64,000 nt of DNA from Pseudomonas fluorescens (GCF_003732425.1 NZ_MOBX01000003.1:868001-932000), one strand, 5' to 3'; positions 8,408-16,653 are shown, counted from the stretch's first letter. Numbers and translations: made by a program. The notes: generated from the sequence alone by a model not told the origin.

Positions 8408-10840
8408 TCAGCGTCGATGAAGTCCGCCGCCCCCTCCAAAAGATCGGTTCATGTTTCGCGACGAGTCATGAAAATTGTTGGTGCGCTGATTGCCGAAGTT
8501 ACGGGCGGCGGATTCGCGGTTGAGGTTTTGCAACTGGGCATTGTTATTGACGGATGCGGGGCGTGTCGCGCCGCCCTTGACCATGGGTTGCCAGCCATCA
8601 TCGGTTTTCTTGTAGACATTGCCATCGCGACCGGCATACACGTTGTCGCCGACGTGTGCGGCACCGGCGTTGCGCCCGCGGACAGCGCCATATTGAGTGG
8701 TATTGCCAGTGTTTGGGTTATACACCGCACCGCGATTGGCGGTGACCTGCGTGCCGTTGCGAACGTTGCCGGCGGTGACTTTCTGGCCGGCAATCGCTCC
8801 TCCGTTCGGCCCGGCGGCTACACCGCTGCGCCCGGCTGCGTAGTCGCCTGTGTAGACGTTGTGTACAGCGCCCCGTTGTCCAGCGGCCGCGATACCGGTG
8901 CGTGAGTTATAGGAGGCGCCGACCTGATCTGCCCAGCGATTGCCGGTCCAGGCGTTGTAACCGGCGCCCGCACGACTGACTGTCGCCCGATCGCCCCATT
9001 GGTGATAAATATTGCCCGTGGTTCCAGCCCAGCCGCCCGGTCCCCAGGCGACGGCACCGCCTCGGTAGCCATAAGCGGCGCCACCCCAGGCCAGCGGTGC
9101 CGGATACAAGCGCGGCCCCCAGGCGTAACCCCAGCCATAGTTGCCCCACCACGGGTACGCACCCCAACCCCAACCCATTGCCACCGTACTGCTGCCCCAG
9201 CTCCAGCCAAAACCGAAACCGAAGGTCCAGCCCGTCCACGGTGTATAGCGGATGGCGACGCCGAAACCGTAAGTCACCGGCGGGCCATACCACACGCTAC
9301 CGACCCAGGGCGTGTAGGGATAACCGGTGCCATACACCACGACGCCGCTTTCCGGGTCCAGATTCGAGCCTTGATAACCGGGCGTGTAGCCGACCACCAC
9401 GGTGTCGCCGCTGGACTCGTAGACTTTGACGTAGGTGAGGTAATGCATGGGCGAACTCGGCGGGATCGAATAGATCACCGCTGGCACGGAGCTGGCCACC
9501 ACCCAAGGGCCATTCACAGAGGTGGCGGTGAACCAGATACCGTTTTCCACCGCGTACCAACTATCGTTGTCGACACGGATGATGGGCGTTGCGCTGTTGA
9601 CTACATATTGCAGCGTTGTGCGGTTGATGGCTTTGAGCTGCGGCTCGCCGTCGAACTGTGGTGCGGTCATTTTTACTGCGCTTTTCTTGATCGCCGACGT
9701 CTGCGGAATGGTCGCGGCAATGGCGGCTTCTTTGGCTTGTGGCGTGCCGGCGACCGAGGCTTTGACGTTTTCTTTCGGGCTGTCGTCGGGGATGTTGGCG
9801 AAATCTGCCGGCAGTTTGTCGGCCGGGGTAAACGTCCACGGGCCATTCATGTCGGAGGCGCGAAACCAGCGTCCGGAGATCAGCACATAGCTGTTCTGGT
9901 CACCGATTTCCTTGAAGATATGCCCGGTGGTATTGGTGACATACAGCAGGCCCGTGCCTTGAATCGGCGACCACTGTGCTGCGCCGTCGGTGACCAGCAA
10001 CTCAGTGGGCGTGGTAGCGACGAAAATTTTCGGTTGCGGCGGCTTGGCCAGACTGGGGATCTTGTCTTTCGGCTCGCTTTGCCCGGTCAGCAGATCGACT
10101 TGTCGACTCTGAATGGCGGCCTGCTTGGCTTTTTCCAGTTCCGCTGGCGGTGAGGCCAGGCGCGTATAGGCGCCATCGAGTTGTTCGGCGACCATCCAGC
10201 CATCGAAGACGTGCAGGTAATGCTTGCCTTGTGCGTCCTTCAACAACAGCGGCCGCGTATTGATCACTCGTTGCAGCGCAGTCCCCTCTACTGGTCGGTA
10301 GGCCGCGTCGCCATCGATATAGACGAGCAGGGCGGGTGCGTCGGAACTGATGATCGTCGGTGGTGTGTTTTCCAGTGGCGCGCTGTCGGCTTTCTGCTCG
10401 GCTGACAGCACGCCGACGGCCGCTTCCAGTTGATCCAGCGAGATGGTTTTTTTACGCTTCTCGGCGTCTTTCTGCAGGGCCGCGACCCAGATATCGGCTT
10501 GACTGGCATCGGCCGGGAAATCGGCTTTGATGATTTTGTACTGATCCAGCGCGACCCAGCGCGTGGCCTTGTCGACCAGCGTATGTGCGCTGAATTGCAC
10601 GATTCCGTAGGTGGATTTGTCATCGGCACCGGTGGCTTCAACGGCCGCGCGGGCATTGAGGGTGTAGCCGTCCCAGCTGTCGAGTTGCGGCTGGTACACG
10701 GTGAGTTTTGCTTTGCCGCTGCTGATCACTTGCGGCCAGGTCGGTTCGCTCGGGGCCTCGGTGGCCGGTGCCGCCCAGGCATTTGCGAACGCCGCCAGGC
10801 ACAGCATCAACAGCAGTAAAAGCCAGCGCGGGTAAGACAT
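8408..10840 (-). CDS. Large exported protein with Gly/Trp/Tyr-rich core, 810 aa
   Basis: Starts at the ATG at 10840, which has GGAG upstream; an ATG 12 bases earlier has no Shine-Dalgarno. A signal peptide spans about residues 1-24 (cleavage near AWA-AP). Residues 25-470 are soluble and contain repeated modules of about 70-130 residues (VYIDGDAAYRPVEGT, LLVTDGAAQWSPIQGT, IIRVDNDSWYAVENG). Next comes a very Gly/Trp/Tyr/Pro-rich stretch of about 130 residues. The C-terminal region has repeated N-x-Y-T/N-G-type units (YNAWTGNRW, YNSRTGIAA, VYTGDY, YNPNTGNT) and a Gly-rich, Arg-ending tail. It resembles Pseudomonas proteins loosely labelled carbohydrate-binding, but I cannot confirm that function. 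An envelope or surface location is likely. Confidence 0.75.
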   Translation of the reverse strand: MSYPRWLLLLLMLCLAAFANAWAAPATEAPSEPTWPQVISSGKAKLTVYQPQLDSWDGYTLNARAAVEATGADDKSTYGIVQFSAHTLVDKATRWVALDQYKIIKADFPADASQADIWVAALQKDAEKRKKTISLDQLEAAVGVLSAEQKADSAPLENTPPTIISSDAPALLVYIDGDAAYRPVEGTALQRVINTRPLLLKDAQGKHYLHVFDGWMVAEQLDGAYTRLASPPAELEKAKQAAIQSRQVDLLTGQSEPKDKIPSLAKPPQPKIFVATTPTELLVTDGAAQWSPIQGTGLLYVTNTTGHIFKEIGDQNSYVLISGRWFRASDMNGPWTFTPADKLPADFANIPDDSPKENVKASVAGTPQAKEAAIAATIPQTSAIKKSAVKMTAPQFDGEPQLKAINRTTLQYVVNSATPIIRVDNDSWYAVENGIWFTATSVNGPWVVASSVPAVIYSIPPSSPMHYLTYVKVYESSGDTVVVGYTPGYQGSNLDPESGVVVYGTGYPYTPWVGSVWYGPPVTYGFGVAIRYTPWTGWTFGFGFGWSWGSSTVAMGWGWGAYPWWGNYGWGYAWGPRLYPAPLAWGGAAYGYRGGAVAWGPGGWAGTTGNIYHQWGDRATVSRAGAGYNAWTGNRWADQVGASYNSRTGIAAAGQRGAVHNVYTGDYAAGRSGVAAGPNGGAIAGQKVTAGNVRNGTQVTANRGAVYNPNTGNTTQYGAVRGRNAGAAHVGDNVYAGRDGNVYKKTDDGWQPMVKGGATRPASVNNNAQLQNLNRESAARNFGNQRTNNFHDSSRNMNRSFGGGGGLHRR

Positions 10841-11027
10841 TGTCAGCTCCATCGACAGGCCGATTTCTGAAGGAAAAACGGCGAAACCACGACCGTCGAA
10901 AAAGCATAGACGCCCGCCGTGGAAATACCCGGCTGATTTGCCGATTGGCGCAAAGTCGAATGTGGCAGGGTGTTGCGATGTGGTATTTCAAGCCACGACA
11001 TTCTGAAAACAGTTATGCGAGGCAGTC

Positions 11028-12011
11028 ATGTTCAACGCCATTGTGATCGACAAAGACGACAGCGGTTACCGCGCCAACCTGCAACAGGTCAACGAAGAGC
11101 AATTGCCCGAAGGGAATGTCACCGTGGCCGTCGCGTACAGCACGCTGAACTTCAAGGATGGCCTGGCGATTACCGGCAGCAGTCCGGTGGTGCGCAAGTT
11201 TCCGATGGTGCCGGGGATCGATCTGGCGGGCACCGTGGAAGTCAGTTCACACCCCGACTATAAGGTGGGAGATCAGGTGCTGCTCAATGGCTGGGGTGTT
11301 GGCGAGAATCACTGGGGCGGTCTGGCGCAGAAGGCGCGACTCAATGGCGACTGGCTGATTCCGTTGCCCAAAGCCTTTACGGCGGCGCAAGCCATGGCCA
11401 TCGGTACGGCCGGTTATACGGCGATGCTGTGCATTCTGGCGCTTGAGCGCAATGGCGTGACGCCAGAGCAGGGTGAGGTGTTGGTCACGGGGGCCAATGG
11501 CGGCGTCGGCAGTTTTGCCATCGCGTTGCTGAGCAAGCTCGGTTATCGCGTCGTCGCATCGACTGGCCGGGTTTCCGAGCATGAATATCTGCAACAGTTG
11601 GGCGCTGGCGAAATCATTGATCGCGCGACATTATCAGCGCCCGGCAAGCCATTGGCCAAAGAGCGTTGGGCGGCGGTGATCGATTCGGTTGGCAGTCACA
11701 CACTGGCCAATGCCTGCGCGAGTACTCGCTCTGAAGGAACCGTTGCTGCGTGTGGTCTGGCCCAAGGTATGGATTTCCCGGCGTCGGTGGCGCCGTTCAT
11801 TTTGCGTGGCGTGACCCTGGCCGGCATCAACAGCGTGACCCAGCCCAAGGCTCGCCGCCTGGAAGCGTGGGAGCGTCTGGCCGAGGATCTGGATTTCTCG
11901 TTGCTGGCATTGATCAGTCATGAAATCGGCCTGAGTGAAGCCATCGATGCGGCGCCAAAACTGCTCGCCGGGCAACTTCGCGGACGGGTTGTGGTGGACG
12001 TCAATCGCTGA
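11028..12011 (+). CDS. acuI: AcuI/YhdH-type quinone oxidoreductase (acryloyl-CoA reductase family)
   Basis: A 327-residue zinc-independent medium-chain dehydrogenase/reductase. It has the N-terminal AcuI/YhdH hallmark (YSTLNFKDGLAITG, FPMVPGIDLAGTV) and the NADPH-binding Rossmann motif TGANGGVGSFA near residue 153. In this subfamily the enzyme reduces acryloyl-CoA to propionyl-CoA with NADPH and protects against acrylate. GAGG lies upstream of the ATG. It is divergent from the large exported protein and convergent with ada, so it is probably a single-gene unit. Confidence 0.88.
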   Translation: MFNAIVIDKDDSGYRANLQQVNEEQLPEGNVTVAVAYSTLNFKDGLAITGSSPVVRKFPMVPGIDLAGTVEVSSHPDYKVGDQVLLNGWGVGENHWGGLAQKARLNGDWLIPLPKAFTAAQAMAIGTAGYTAMLCILALERNGVTPEQGEVLVTGANGGVGSFAIALLSKLGYRVVASTGRVSEHEYLQQLGAGEIIDRATLSAPGKPLAKERWAAVIDSVGSHTLANACASTRSEGTVAACGLAQGMDFPASVAPFILRGVTLAGINSVTQPKARRLEAWERLAEDLDFSLLALISHEIGLSEAIDAAPKLLAGQLRGRVVVDVNR

Positions 12012-12038
12012 CAGCCGCCGACGGGGCGGGACGTCCTC

Positions 12039-13106
12039 TCAGGATGTCGTCTCGCGCTCAAGCAACTGACGCTTGCGCTCAACGCCCCAGCGATAGCCCG
12101 AAAGATTGCCATCGCTGCGCACCACGCGGTGGCAGGGGATCGCCACCGCCAGACGGTTAGCCCCGCAAGCCTGAGCCACCGCGCGCATGGACGTCGGTGC
12201 ACCGATGCGCTGGGCAATTTCGGCGTAACTCGCCGTATGCCCCGCCGGGATTTCCCGCAGTGCCTGCCACACGCGCTCCTGAAACGCCGTGCCGCGAACG
12301 TCCAGCGGCAGATCCAGACCAATCGCCGGGGCTTCGATAAACCCCACGACCTTGGCGATCAGTTGCTCGAAGCCTGCATCGGCACCGATCAAATTGGCTT
12401 GGCGAAATTGATCCTGCAGATCGCACACCAGTTGATGCGGATCGTCACCCAACAGAATCGCGCACACGCCACGCTCACTTTGTGCCACCAGAATCGCTCC
12501 GAGCGAGCATTGACCTACGGCGAAACGGATGTCGTTGTTCTTCCCGGCAGCGCGGTAGTCGCCGGGTTTCATGCCCAACACATAATCCGCTGACTCATAG
12601 AAACGGCTGTTGGAATTGAAGCCCGCGTCGTACAAAGCATTCGTCACCGAACCGCCGTCTGCCAGGCGCTCACGAACTTTGCGCGAACGATGGGCTGTGG
12701 CATAGCCTCTGGGCGTCAAGCCTGTTGCGGCTTTGAACACCCGATGGAAATGAAACGGACTCAGGCCGGCGGTTTGCGCCAGTTCGTTGAGCGCCGGCAA
12801 TGTCTCGGCGGATTCGATATGGCGGCAGGCAATGGCGACGCTCGCAGCATGCTGTGCGGCCACATCACTCTGATCCTTGCTGGCGCGCTTGCTCGGCCGA
12901 TAACCGGCGGCCTCGGCCTGTTCGGCACTGTCGAAAAACTCGACGTTTTGCGGTTTCGGCAAGCGGGAAAGGCTGCTCGGGCGGCAGTAGATGCCCGTGG
13001 TTTTCACCGCGTAGACAAATTGCCCGTCCGCACGCGGATCTCGCGCAACCACGGCGGCCCAGCGTGGGTCGTTTTCGGTCTGGAGGGTTGTCGAAGGCGT
13101 TTTCAT
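12039..13106 (-). CDS. ada: Ada-type methyltransferase/transcriptional regulator with degenerate zinc site
   Basis: A 355-residue protein in Ada order: N-terminal methylphosphotriester domain (1-80), AraC helix-turn-helix (about 90-185), then the O6-alkylguanine-DNA methyltransferase domain with active-site IPCHRVV near residue 325. In E. coli Ada the N-terminal domain holds zinc through four cysteines (FCRPSC and RPCKRC). Here only the first is left (YCRPSS, RPSKRA): the other three are Ser, Ser and Ala. The nucleophilic Cys is therefore kept but the metal site is not the canonical one. A conserved motif shared with the upstream oxygenase-alkB unit lies 55-79 bp before the start, so ada probably has its own regulated promoter. 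Confidence 0.92.
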   Translation of the reverse strand: MKTPSTTLQTENDPRWAAVVARDPRADGQFVYAVKTTGIYCRPSSLSRLPKPQNVEFFDSAEQAEAAGYRPSKRASKDQSDVAAQHAASVAIACRHIESAETLPALNELAQTAGLSPFHFHRVFKAATGLTPRGYATAHRSRKVRERLADGGSVTNALYDAGFNSNSRFYESADYVLGMKPGDYRAAGKNNDIRFAVGQCSLGAILVAQSERGVCAILLGDDPHQLVCDLQDQFRQANLIGADAGFEQLIAKVVGFIEAPAIGLDLPLDVRGTAFQERVWQALREIPAGHTASYAEIAQRIGAPTSMRAVAQACGANRLAVAIPCHRVVRSDGNLSGYRWGVERKRQLLERETTS

Positions 13107-13160
13107 GGGGGTTAGTCCGTTGGCCTGTTTGACTCAGGTTAACCAGCGTCGCAAGGCGTG

Positions 13161-13185
13161 ACACTCCGGGCCTTGCGGTCAAACT
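13161..13185 (-). promoter_or_regulatory. Putative Ada-box copy 2, upstream of ada
   Basis: On the minus strand the block reads AGTTTGACCGCAAG, three bases, CGGAGTGT. It matches copy 1 (14631-14655) at 22 of 25 positions. It starts 55 bp upstream of the ada ATG, against 57 bp for copy 1 upstream of the oxygenase ATG. Shared sequence and shared spacing in front of two alkylation-repair units suggest an activator site, most simply for Ada. Confidence 0.6.
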
Positions 13186-13192
13186 TTGCCGG

Positions 13193-13858
13193 TTATCCGG
13201 CCACGCGAAAGGTCAGATTGATCCGTTGTTCACCCAGGCGCGGATGCCGACCCTGCTTGATCGGCAACACACCGTGATAACGCAAGCGATCAACGCCGCC
13301 CCAGACCATCATGTCGGCATGCAGCAAGGCAATGCGCTGGCTCTTGTCGCTGCGACTGAAACCGCCGAACAGGAACATCGCTGGCAAGCCCAGTGACAGC
13401 GAAACGATCGGCGCGCTGTAGGCCTTTTCATCTTTGTCCTGGTGCAATGACATCTTCGCCCCGGGGACATAGCGGTTGATCAGGCAGGAGTCTGCATTGA
13501 AGTCGGCAAATCCGGCCTGTGCCGCTGCCGATTGCGCCAGTGCCGAGAATACCTCCGGCATCGCTGGCCATGGCCGATCACTGAGCGGGTCGACGCTGGA
13601 GTAACGATAACCGTGGCGGTCGGTGATCCAGCCAAGGGCCCCGCAACTGCTGGTGCCCACCGACATGCTGAAACCACCCGGCGTGACCATGTGGCGCAAG
13701 GGTGCGGCGGCAAGAATTGCATCCAGCGCCGGGAGAATCTGCTCGATCAGCGGCAGGGCAAAACCATGCAGCACCCAGGATTGCTCGCCAATCTGCTCGG
13801 CGCGCGGGCGTTGCTCGGGTTCATGATCGGCGAACAGATCGAAAGTGTTCGGTTGCAT
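13193..13858 (-). CDS. alkB: DNA oxidative demethylase AlkB
   Basis: A 221-residue 2-oxoglutarate/Fe(II) dioxygenase that repairs 1-methyladenine and 3-methylcytosine. The iron ligands are visible as LHQDKDE (His-x-Asp) and RYHGV, with the 2OG-binding arginines in RINLTFR at the C-terminus. The nucleotide-recognition region with YSSVDPL and RPWPAMPE is typical of E. coli-type AlkB. It starts 5 bp after the stop of the upstream oxygenase gene, so both are co-transcribed. Confidence 0.93.
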   Translation of the reverse strand: MQPNTFDLFADHEPEQRPRAEQIGEQSWVLHGFALPLIEQILPALDAILAAAPLRHMVTPGGFSMSVGTSSCGALGWITDRHGYRYSSVDPLSDRPWPAMPEVFSALAQSAAAQAGFADFNADSCLINRYVPGAKMSLHQDKDEKAYSAPIVSLSLGLPAMFLFGGFSRSDKSQRIALLHADMMVWGGVDRLRYHGVLPIKQGRHPRLGEQRINLTFRVAG

Positions 13859-13863
13859 GGTGG

Positions 13864-14574
13864 TCAGGAAGCGTCGTGAAAGATGATGCCTAGGGTATGC
13901 CTTTTTCCACTGTGCAGGCGACTGACGCCGTGACGCAGGGTCACCCGATAATCGCCGCGCACGCCTTTGACCGGGCGCTGGTTCACGGCAAATATCACCG
14001 CATCACCTTTCGTCAGATCAAGTACGTGCGGGTGAGATTGCATGCGCGGGCGCTGCTCGGTGAGAACGAACTCGCCACCGTTGAAGTCGCGTCCGGGTTC
14101 TGAAAGAAGAATCGCCACTTGCAGCGGGAAAACCGATTCGCCGTAGAGGTCCTGATGCAGGCAGTTGTAGTCCTGCGGGCCGTATTGCAACAGAAGAGGG
14201 GTAGGGCGTATCTGGCCGGCCGCATGGCAGCGCTGAAGAAATTCGGCGTGGTTCAGCGGAAAACGTTCAGGCAGGTGCATGCGTTCATACCAGCGATTGG
14301 CCAAGGGGGCCAGGCGCGGATACAACGCGCAGCGAAGGCGCTCTACCGGTGTCGGCAGCGGATAGCGAAAGTATTTGTACTCGCCGCGACCGAAGCCGTG
14401 GCGGGCCATGATCACCTGCGAACGAAACGGTTCGGTCTGTGGATACAGCGCACTCAGGTGATCGCAGGTGTTGGCCAGCAGCAGCGAACGGATGATCGCG
14501 TAGCCGTCCTGATCCAGTTGCTGCTCAAGGCTTGTCCAGTCGAGCGAATCCAGACAGGAAGGTGACATCGACAT
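13864..14574 (-). CDS. 2OG-Fe(II) oxygenase, alkylation-regulon partner
   Basis: A 236-residue dioxygenase with the iron site HQD in CLHQDLYGE, and the distal His and 2OG-binding basic residues toward the C-terminus (VTLRHGVSRL, KRHTLGIIFHD). It is the prolyl-hydroxylase/YbiX-like type and not an AlkB paralogue. The start at 14574 has AAGGAG upstream; the longer frame is unsupported. It is the first gene of the unit with alkB, behind putative Ada-box copy 1. Its substrate is unknown. The pairing with alkB and ada suggests a role in the alkylation response, which is inference. Confidence 0.8.
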   Translation of the reverse strand: MSMSPSCLDSLDWTSLEQQLDQDGYAIIRSLLLANTCDHLSALYPQTEPFRSQVIMARHGFGRGEYKYFRYPLPTPVERLRCALYPRLAPLANRWYERMHLPERFPLNHAEFLQRCHAAGQIRPTPLLLQYGPQDYNCLHQDLYGESVFPLQVAILLSEPGRDFNGGEFVLTEQRPRMQSHPHVLDLTKGDAVIFAVNQRPVKGVRGDYRVTLRHGVSRLHSGKRHTLGIIFHDAS

Positions 14575-14630
14575 GCTGGCTCCTTGACTCACGGTCGAAG
14601 CAGTCAGTCTAGGCAGGACCTGGCGGCAGA

Positions 14631-14655
14631 ACACTCCGCCGCTTGCGGTCAAACT
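14631..14655 (-). promoter_or_regulatory. Putative Ada-box copy 1, upstream of the oxygenase-alkB unit
   Basis: On the minus strand AGTTTGACCGCAAG, three variable bases, CGGAGTGT. It starts 57 bp upstream of the oxygenase ATG. Nearly the same 25-bp block recurs upstream of ada at 13161-13185. A TAGACT sequence nearer the gene could be a -10 element. Confidence 0.6.
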
Positions 14656-14666
14656 CTTGTCGTTGC

Positions 14667-14840
14667 TTAGAGCGCTTTGCTGACGGCGATGTCACTGATC
14701 ACTTCGCCCTGGCCATGAAGCTTGTCCAGTTCAGCCTTGGCTTCTTCTTCAGTGCCATTTACCAGCTGCGCGAACTCAAAGCGGCGTTCACCATTGAGTT
14801 TGTACTTGATGACATATTTGGTCGTTTGGGCCACGGTCAT
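14667..14840 (-). CDS. Small hypothetical protein, 57 aa
   Basis: Translated by hand. ATG with AAAGGAA six bases upstream; begins MTVAQTTKYVIKYKLNGERR and ends with ISDIAVSKAL. The pattern is beta-beta-alpha-beta with a Glu/Lys-rich helix (TEEEAKAELDKLH), typical of a small soluble domain. It lies 28 bp downstream of the DUF1883 gene on the same strand, and the two probably form an operon. It resembles small conserved Pseudomonas proteins of unknown function. Confidence 0.7.
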   Translation of the reverse strand: MTVAQTTKYVIKYKLNGERRFEFAQLVNGTEEEAKAELDKLHGQGEVISDIAVSKAL

Positions 14841-14868
14841 GCATTCCTTTCTGGTTGGGCGGCGTGTC

Positions 14869-15171
14869 TCAGCTGAGTTTGGTGCTGGAGCGACGGATGA
14901 TCTTGATCGAGTGAGTCAGGGTCGGCTTGCGGGTCACGCTGATCGCACGGCGGTTGACGGTGTCGATGGTGATGTTCCAGAAACCGGTGCTTGGCGCGGT
15001 AATACGGGCCGGGAAGGTGTCGAAGGCGCCGCCGTGATAGGTGTGACGGCCGCCGTTCTTGAAGCTGCGGAAGTTGGCGTCGTTCATCAGACGGATGTTG
15101 CACATTTGCGAGCATTGGATGACGACGATGTCGTCTTCGTTGAGGTGTTCGCGCTGGTGAATGAATTTCAT
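14869..15171 (-). CDS. DUF1883 domain protein, 100 aa
   Basis: Starts at the ATG at 15171 (TGGAGG upstream), giving MKFIHQREHLNEDDIVVIQC, the usual opening of DUF1883 proteins. It continues with the conserved CNIRLMNDANFRSFKNG and HTYHGG segments. It is a compact beta-sandwich-like domain. Some larger DUF1883 proteins carry TIR or other effector domains, but this one is the stand-alone type. First gene of a likely two-gene operon with the 57-residue protein. Confidence 0.82.
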   Translation of the reverse strand: MKFIHQREHLNEDDIVVIQCSQMCNIRLMNDANFRSFKNGGRHTYHGGAFDTFPARITAPSTGFWNITIDTVNRRAISVTRKPTLTHSIKIIRRSSTKLS

Positions 15172-15381
15172 GGGCGCCTCCAGAAGGGCTTTTTCTACAA
15201 AATCAAAACGATAGCTTGTCGATTGGCGCAGTTTATCAGCCCGCACGGGTTATTATCTGGCCGTCGGGCGTTGCTTTGACAATTTTGAACAGATATTCGC
15301 AATTGGATGCGGGTTAAATGCAGAAGGCCTCGGAGAAAAACGGCATTTGTGCTGTCGGACGGTCTTTAACGGAGGTTTTGT

Positions 15382-15738
15382 ATGAAGTGGGGTGTGGTAT
15401 GTCTGCCGTTGGTTTTGGCTGTGGGTGGTTGCGCGAGTGTTTCCGAAATCAATGAAACGCTGCCGACCATGAGCGTGATCTCCGGCAAGAAACCCCATGA
15501 ATATGCCCAATGCCTGGCCGAGAAGCTGGCAAACAGCCGCGGCGCGCTGCAAATGCAGCCGCAAAAGGATGGGGTTCGGGTCATCGTGCCGGGGAAACTT
15601 TCCACCGGTGCGGCAGCGGTATTTGATATCGAAGATCGCTCCGGTGGCAGCAGCATCAAGCTGCATGAGCGCATGTCGAATGTGCCGGTGCGTCCTCGTG
15701 ACGTGCAAAAGGCCGCCAATGCATGTATTTCCGGCTGA
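15382..15738 (+). CDS. Small putative lipoprotein, 118 aa
   Basis: A type II signal peptide with lipobox VGGC (Cys17) is followed by a short mature domain. Shine-Dalgarno GGAGG. Asp is not at position +2 (it is Ala-Ser), so outer-membrane sorting is expected. The mature part (HEYAQCLAEKLANSRG, VRVIVPGKLSTGAAAVFDIED) looks like a compact alpha/beta fold with a second Cys pair (QC, NAC) that could form a disulfide. No named family recognised. A hairpin terminator follows. Confidence 0.75.
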   Translation: MKWGVVCLPLVLAVGGCASVSEINETLPTMSVISGKKPHEYAQCLAEKLANSRGALQMQPQKDGVRVIVPGKLSTGAAAVFDIEDRSGGSSIKLHERMSNVPVRPRDVQKAANACISG

Positions 15739-15761
15739 TAGACTGACAGTCATCAGCACCG

Positions 15762-15799
15762 ATGCCGTCGCAGTCATGCTGTGACGGCATTTTCATTTC
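15762..15799 (+). terminator. Probable intrinsic terminator
   Basis: Stem ATGCCGTC/GACGGCAT with an inner CAG/CTG extension, followed by TTTTCATTT. It lies between the lipoprotein gene and the next plus-strand gene, whose Shine-Dalgarno begins just after it. Confidence 0.6.
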
Positions 15800-15809
15800 T
15801 GGAGTCGCG

Positions 15810-16040
15810 ATGAAGCGAGAACAAGTACGGGAGCGCCACGTAGAGGGCTTGATCTCTGCCACCCATGTCATCCAGAACCCGGCGAATCCGGGTGAGTGGA
15901 TCGTGTTTTTCAAGAAGAGCGCCGGCCGCAGTTACTTTCTGGTAGACGAAAACGACGAAGTCGAATCCTTCAACCGCCTCGACGATCTGATCGAAGTCGT
16001 TCGTGGACTTGGGATCAAATTCGCCGAAATTCATATGTAG
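15810..16040 (+). CDS. Hypothetical protein, 76 aa
   Basis: The ATG at 15810 has GGAG upstream and gives a 76-residue alpha/beta protein (MKREQVRERHVEGLISATHV, then WIVFFKKSAGRSYFLVDEND, then a helix LDDLIEVVRGLGIKF). It has no signal peptide. The composition suits a small soluble domain. It is convergent, with a 3-bp gap, with the lipoprotein gene ending at 16044. Family not recognised. Confidence 0.65.
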   Translation: MKREQVRERHVEGLISATHVIQNPANPGEWIVFFKKSAGRSYFLVDENDEVESFNRLDDLIEVVRGLGIKFAEIHM

Positions 16041-16043
16041 GGT

Positions 16044-16331
16044 CTATTTGCAGACCACGACAACGCTGCGGTTTTTGTAGTTGCCGACATCGACGCCCAG
16101 GGTTTTGTCACTTTCCTTGGGCTGAGGCGTGCCGTCAGTGCCAACGATGCGATAACCGGTGCCCGCGCAGGACGCATCGGCTTTTTCATAGCAGGTCGCC
16201 CAGGAATTGGCTTCGCCGGAGCAATCGATCGACAGCCCCTGTTCACCGTTGTTCAGGTAAGTGGGTTGGGAGGTGGCGCAGCCGGCGAGTGCCAATACCG
16301 CAATCAGGGGCAGCCATTTTTTCAAGGTCAT
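16044..16331 (-). CDS. Small lipoprotein, 95 aa
   Basis: Signal peptide with lipobox LAGC (Cys18). The mature part contains four further cysteines (IDC, ATC, ASC and VVCK), probably forming two disulfides in the periplasm. It reads like a short DUF-type outer-membrane lipoprotein (CSGEANSWATCYEKADASC). It is convergent with the upstream plus-strand gene. No function assigned. Confidence 0.75.
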   Translation of the reverse strand: MTLKKWLPLIAVLALAGCATSQPTYLNNGEQGLSIDCSGEANSWATCYEKADASCAGTGYRIVGTDGTPQPKESDKTLGVDVGNYKNRSVVVVCK

Positions 16332-16422
16332 GTTCGTGGTCTTCAGCGAGGGGGACTAGACGCTCTGACAGCGCCGGAGTGAAAAGGTTATAGCGTTTGG
16401 CCACTTGTTTGTACGTAGGCAC

Positions 16423-16449
16423 AAAAAAGCCCTGCTCAAGGGCAGGGCT
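16423..16449 (-). terminator. Intrinsic terminator, minus strand
   Basis: On the minus strand AGCCCTGCC pairs with GGCAGGGCT around CTTGA and is followed by TTTTTT. It lies 19 bp after the stop of the 61-residue gene. Confidence 0.75.
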
Positions 16450-16467
16450 GATGCATGTCGCGGCTGA

Positions 16468-16653
16468 TCAGTCCTGATCTTTGCCACGGCGCTTGGCCGA
16501 TGCTGGTGTGTCGGTGAACACTGCCGCTACATCGGTCGCCATCTGTTCGCTGTCGAAAGGCCCGGCGATGTGTTCGCCATTGGTGGTGGTCAGCGTCCAC
16601 TTGCCGTCTTTTTTGTCGATCACATACCCGTTGACGATTTTTACCGCAGCCAT
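16468..16653 (-). CDS. Small hypothetical protein, 61 aa
   Basis: MAAVKIVNGYVIDKKDGKWT leads into a beta-hairpin-rich sequence (WTLTTTNGEHIAGPFDSEQM) and a basic C-terminus ending KRRGKDQD. It has no signal peptide. Its own strong terminator follows. The Shine-Dalgarno is weak (GAGACAG). The sequence resembles short conserved Pseudomonas proteins. No function assigned. Confidence 0.65.
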   Translation of the reverse strand: MAAVKIVNGYVIDKKDGKWTLTTTNGEHIAGPFDSEQMATDVAAVFTDTPASAKRRGKDQD

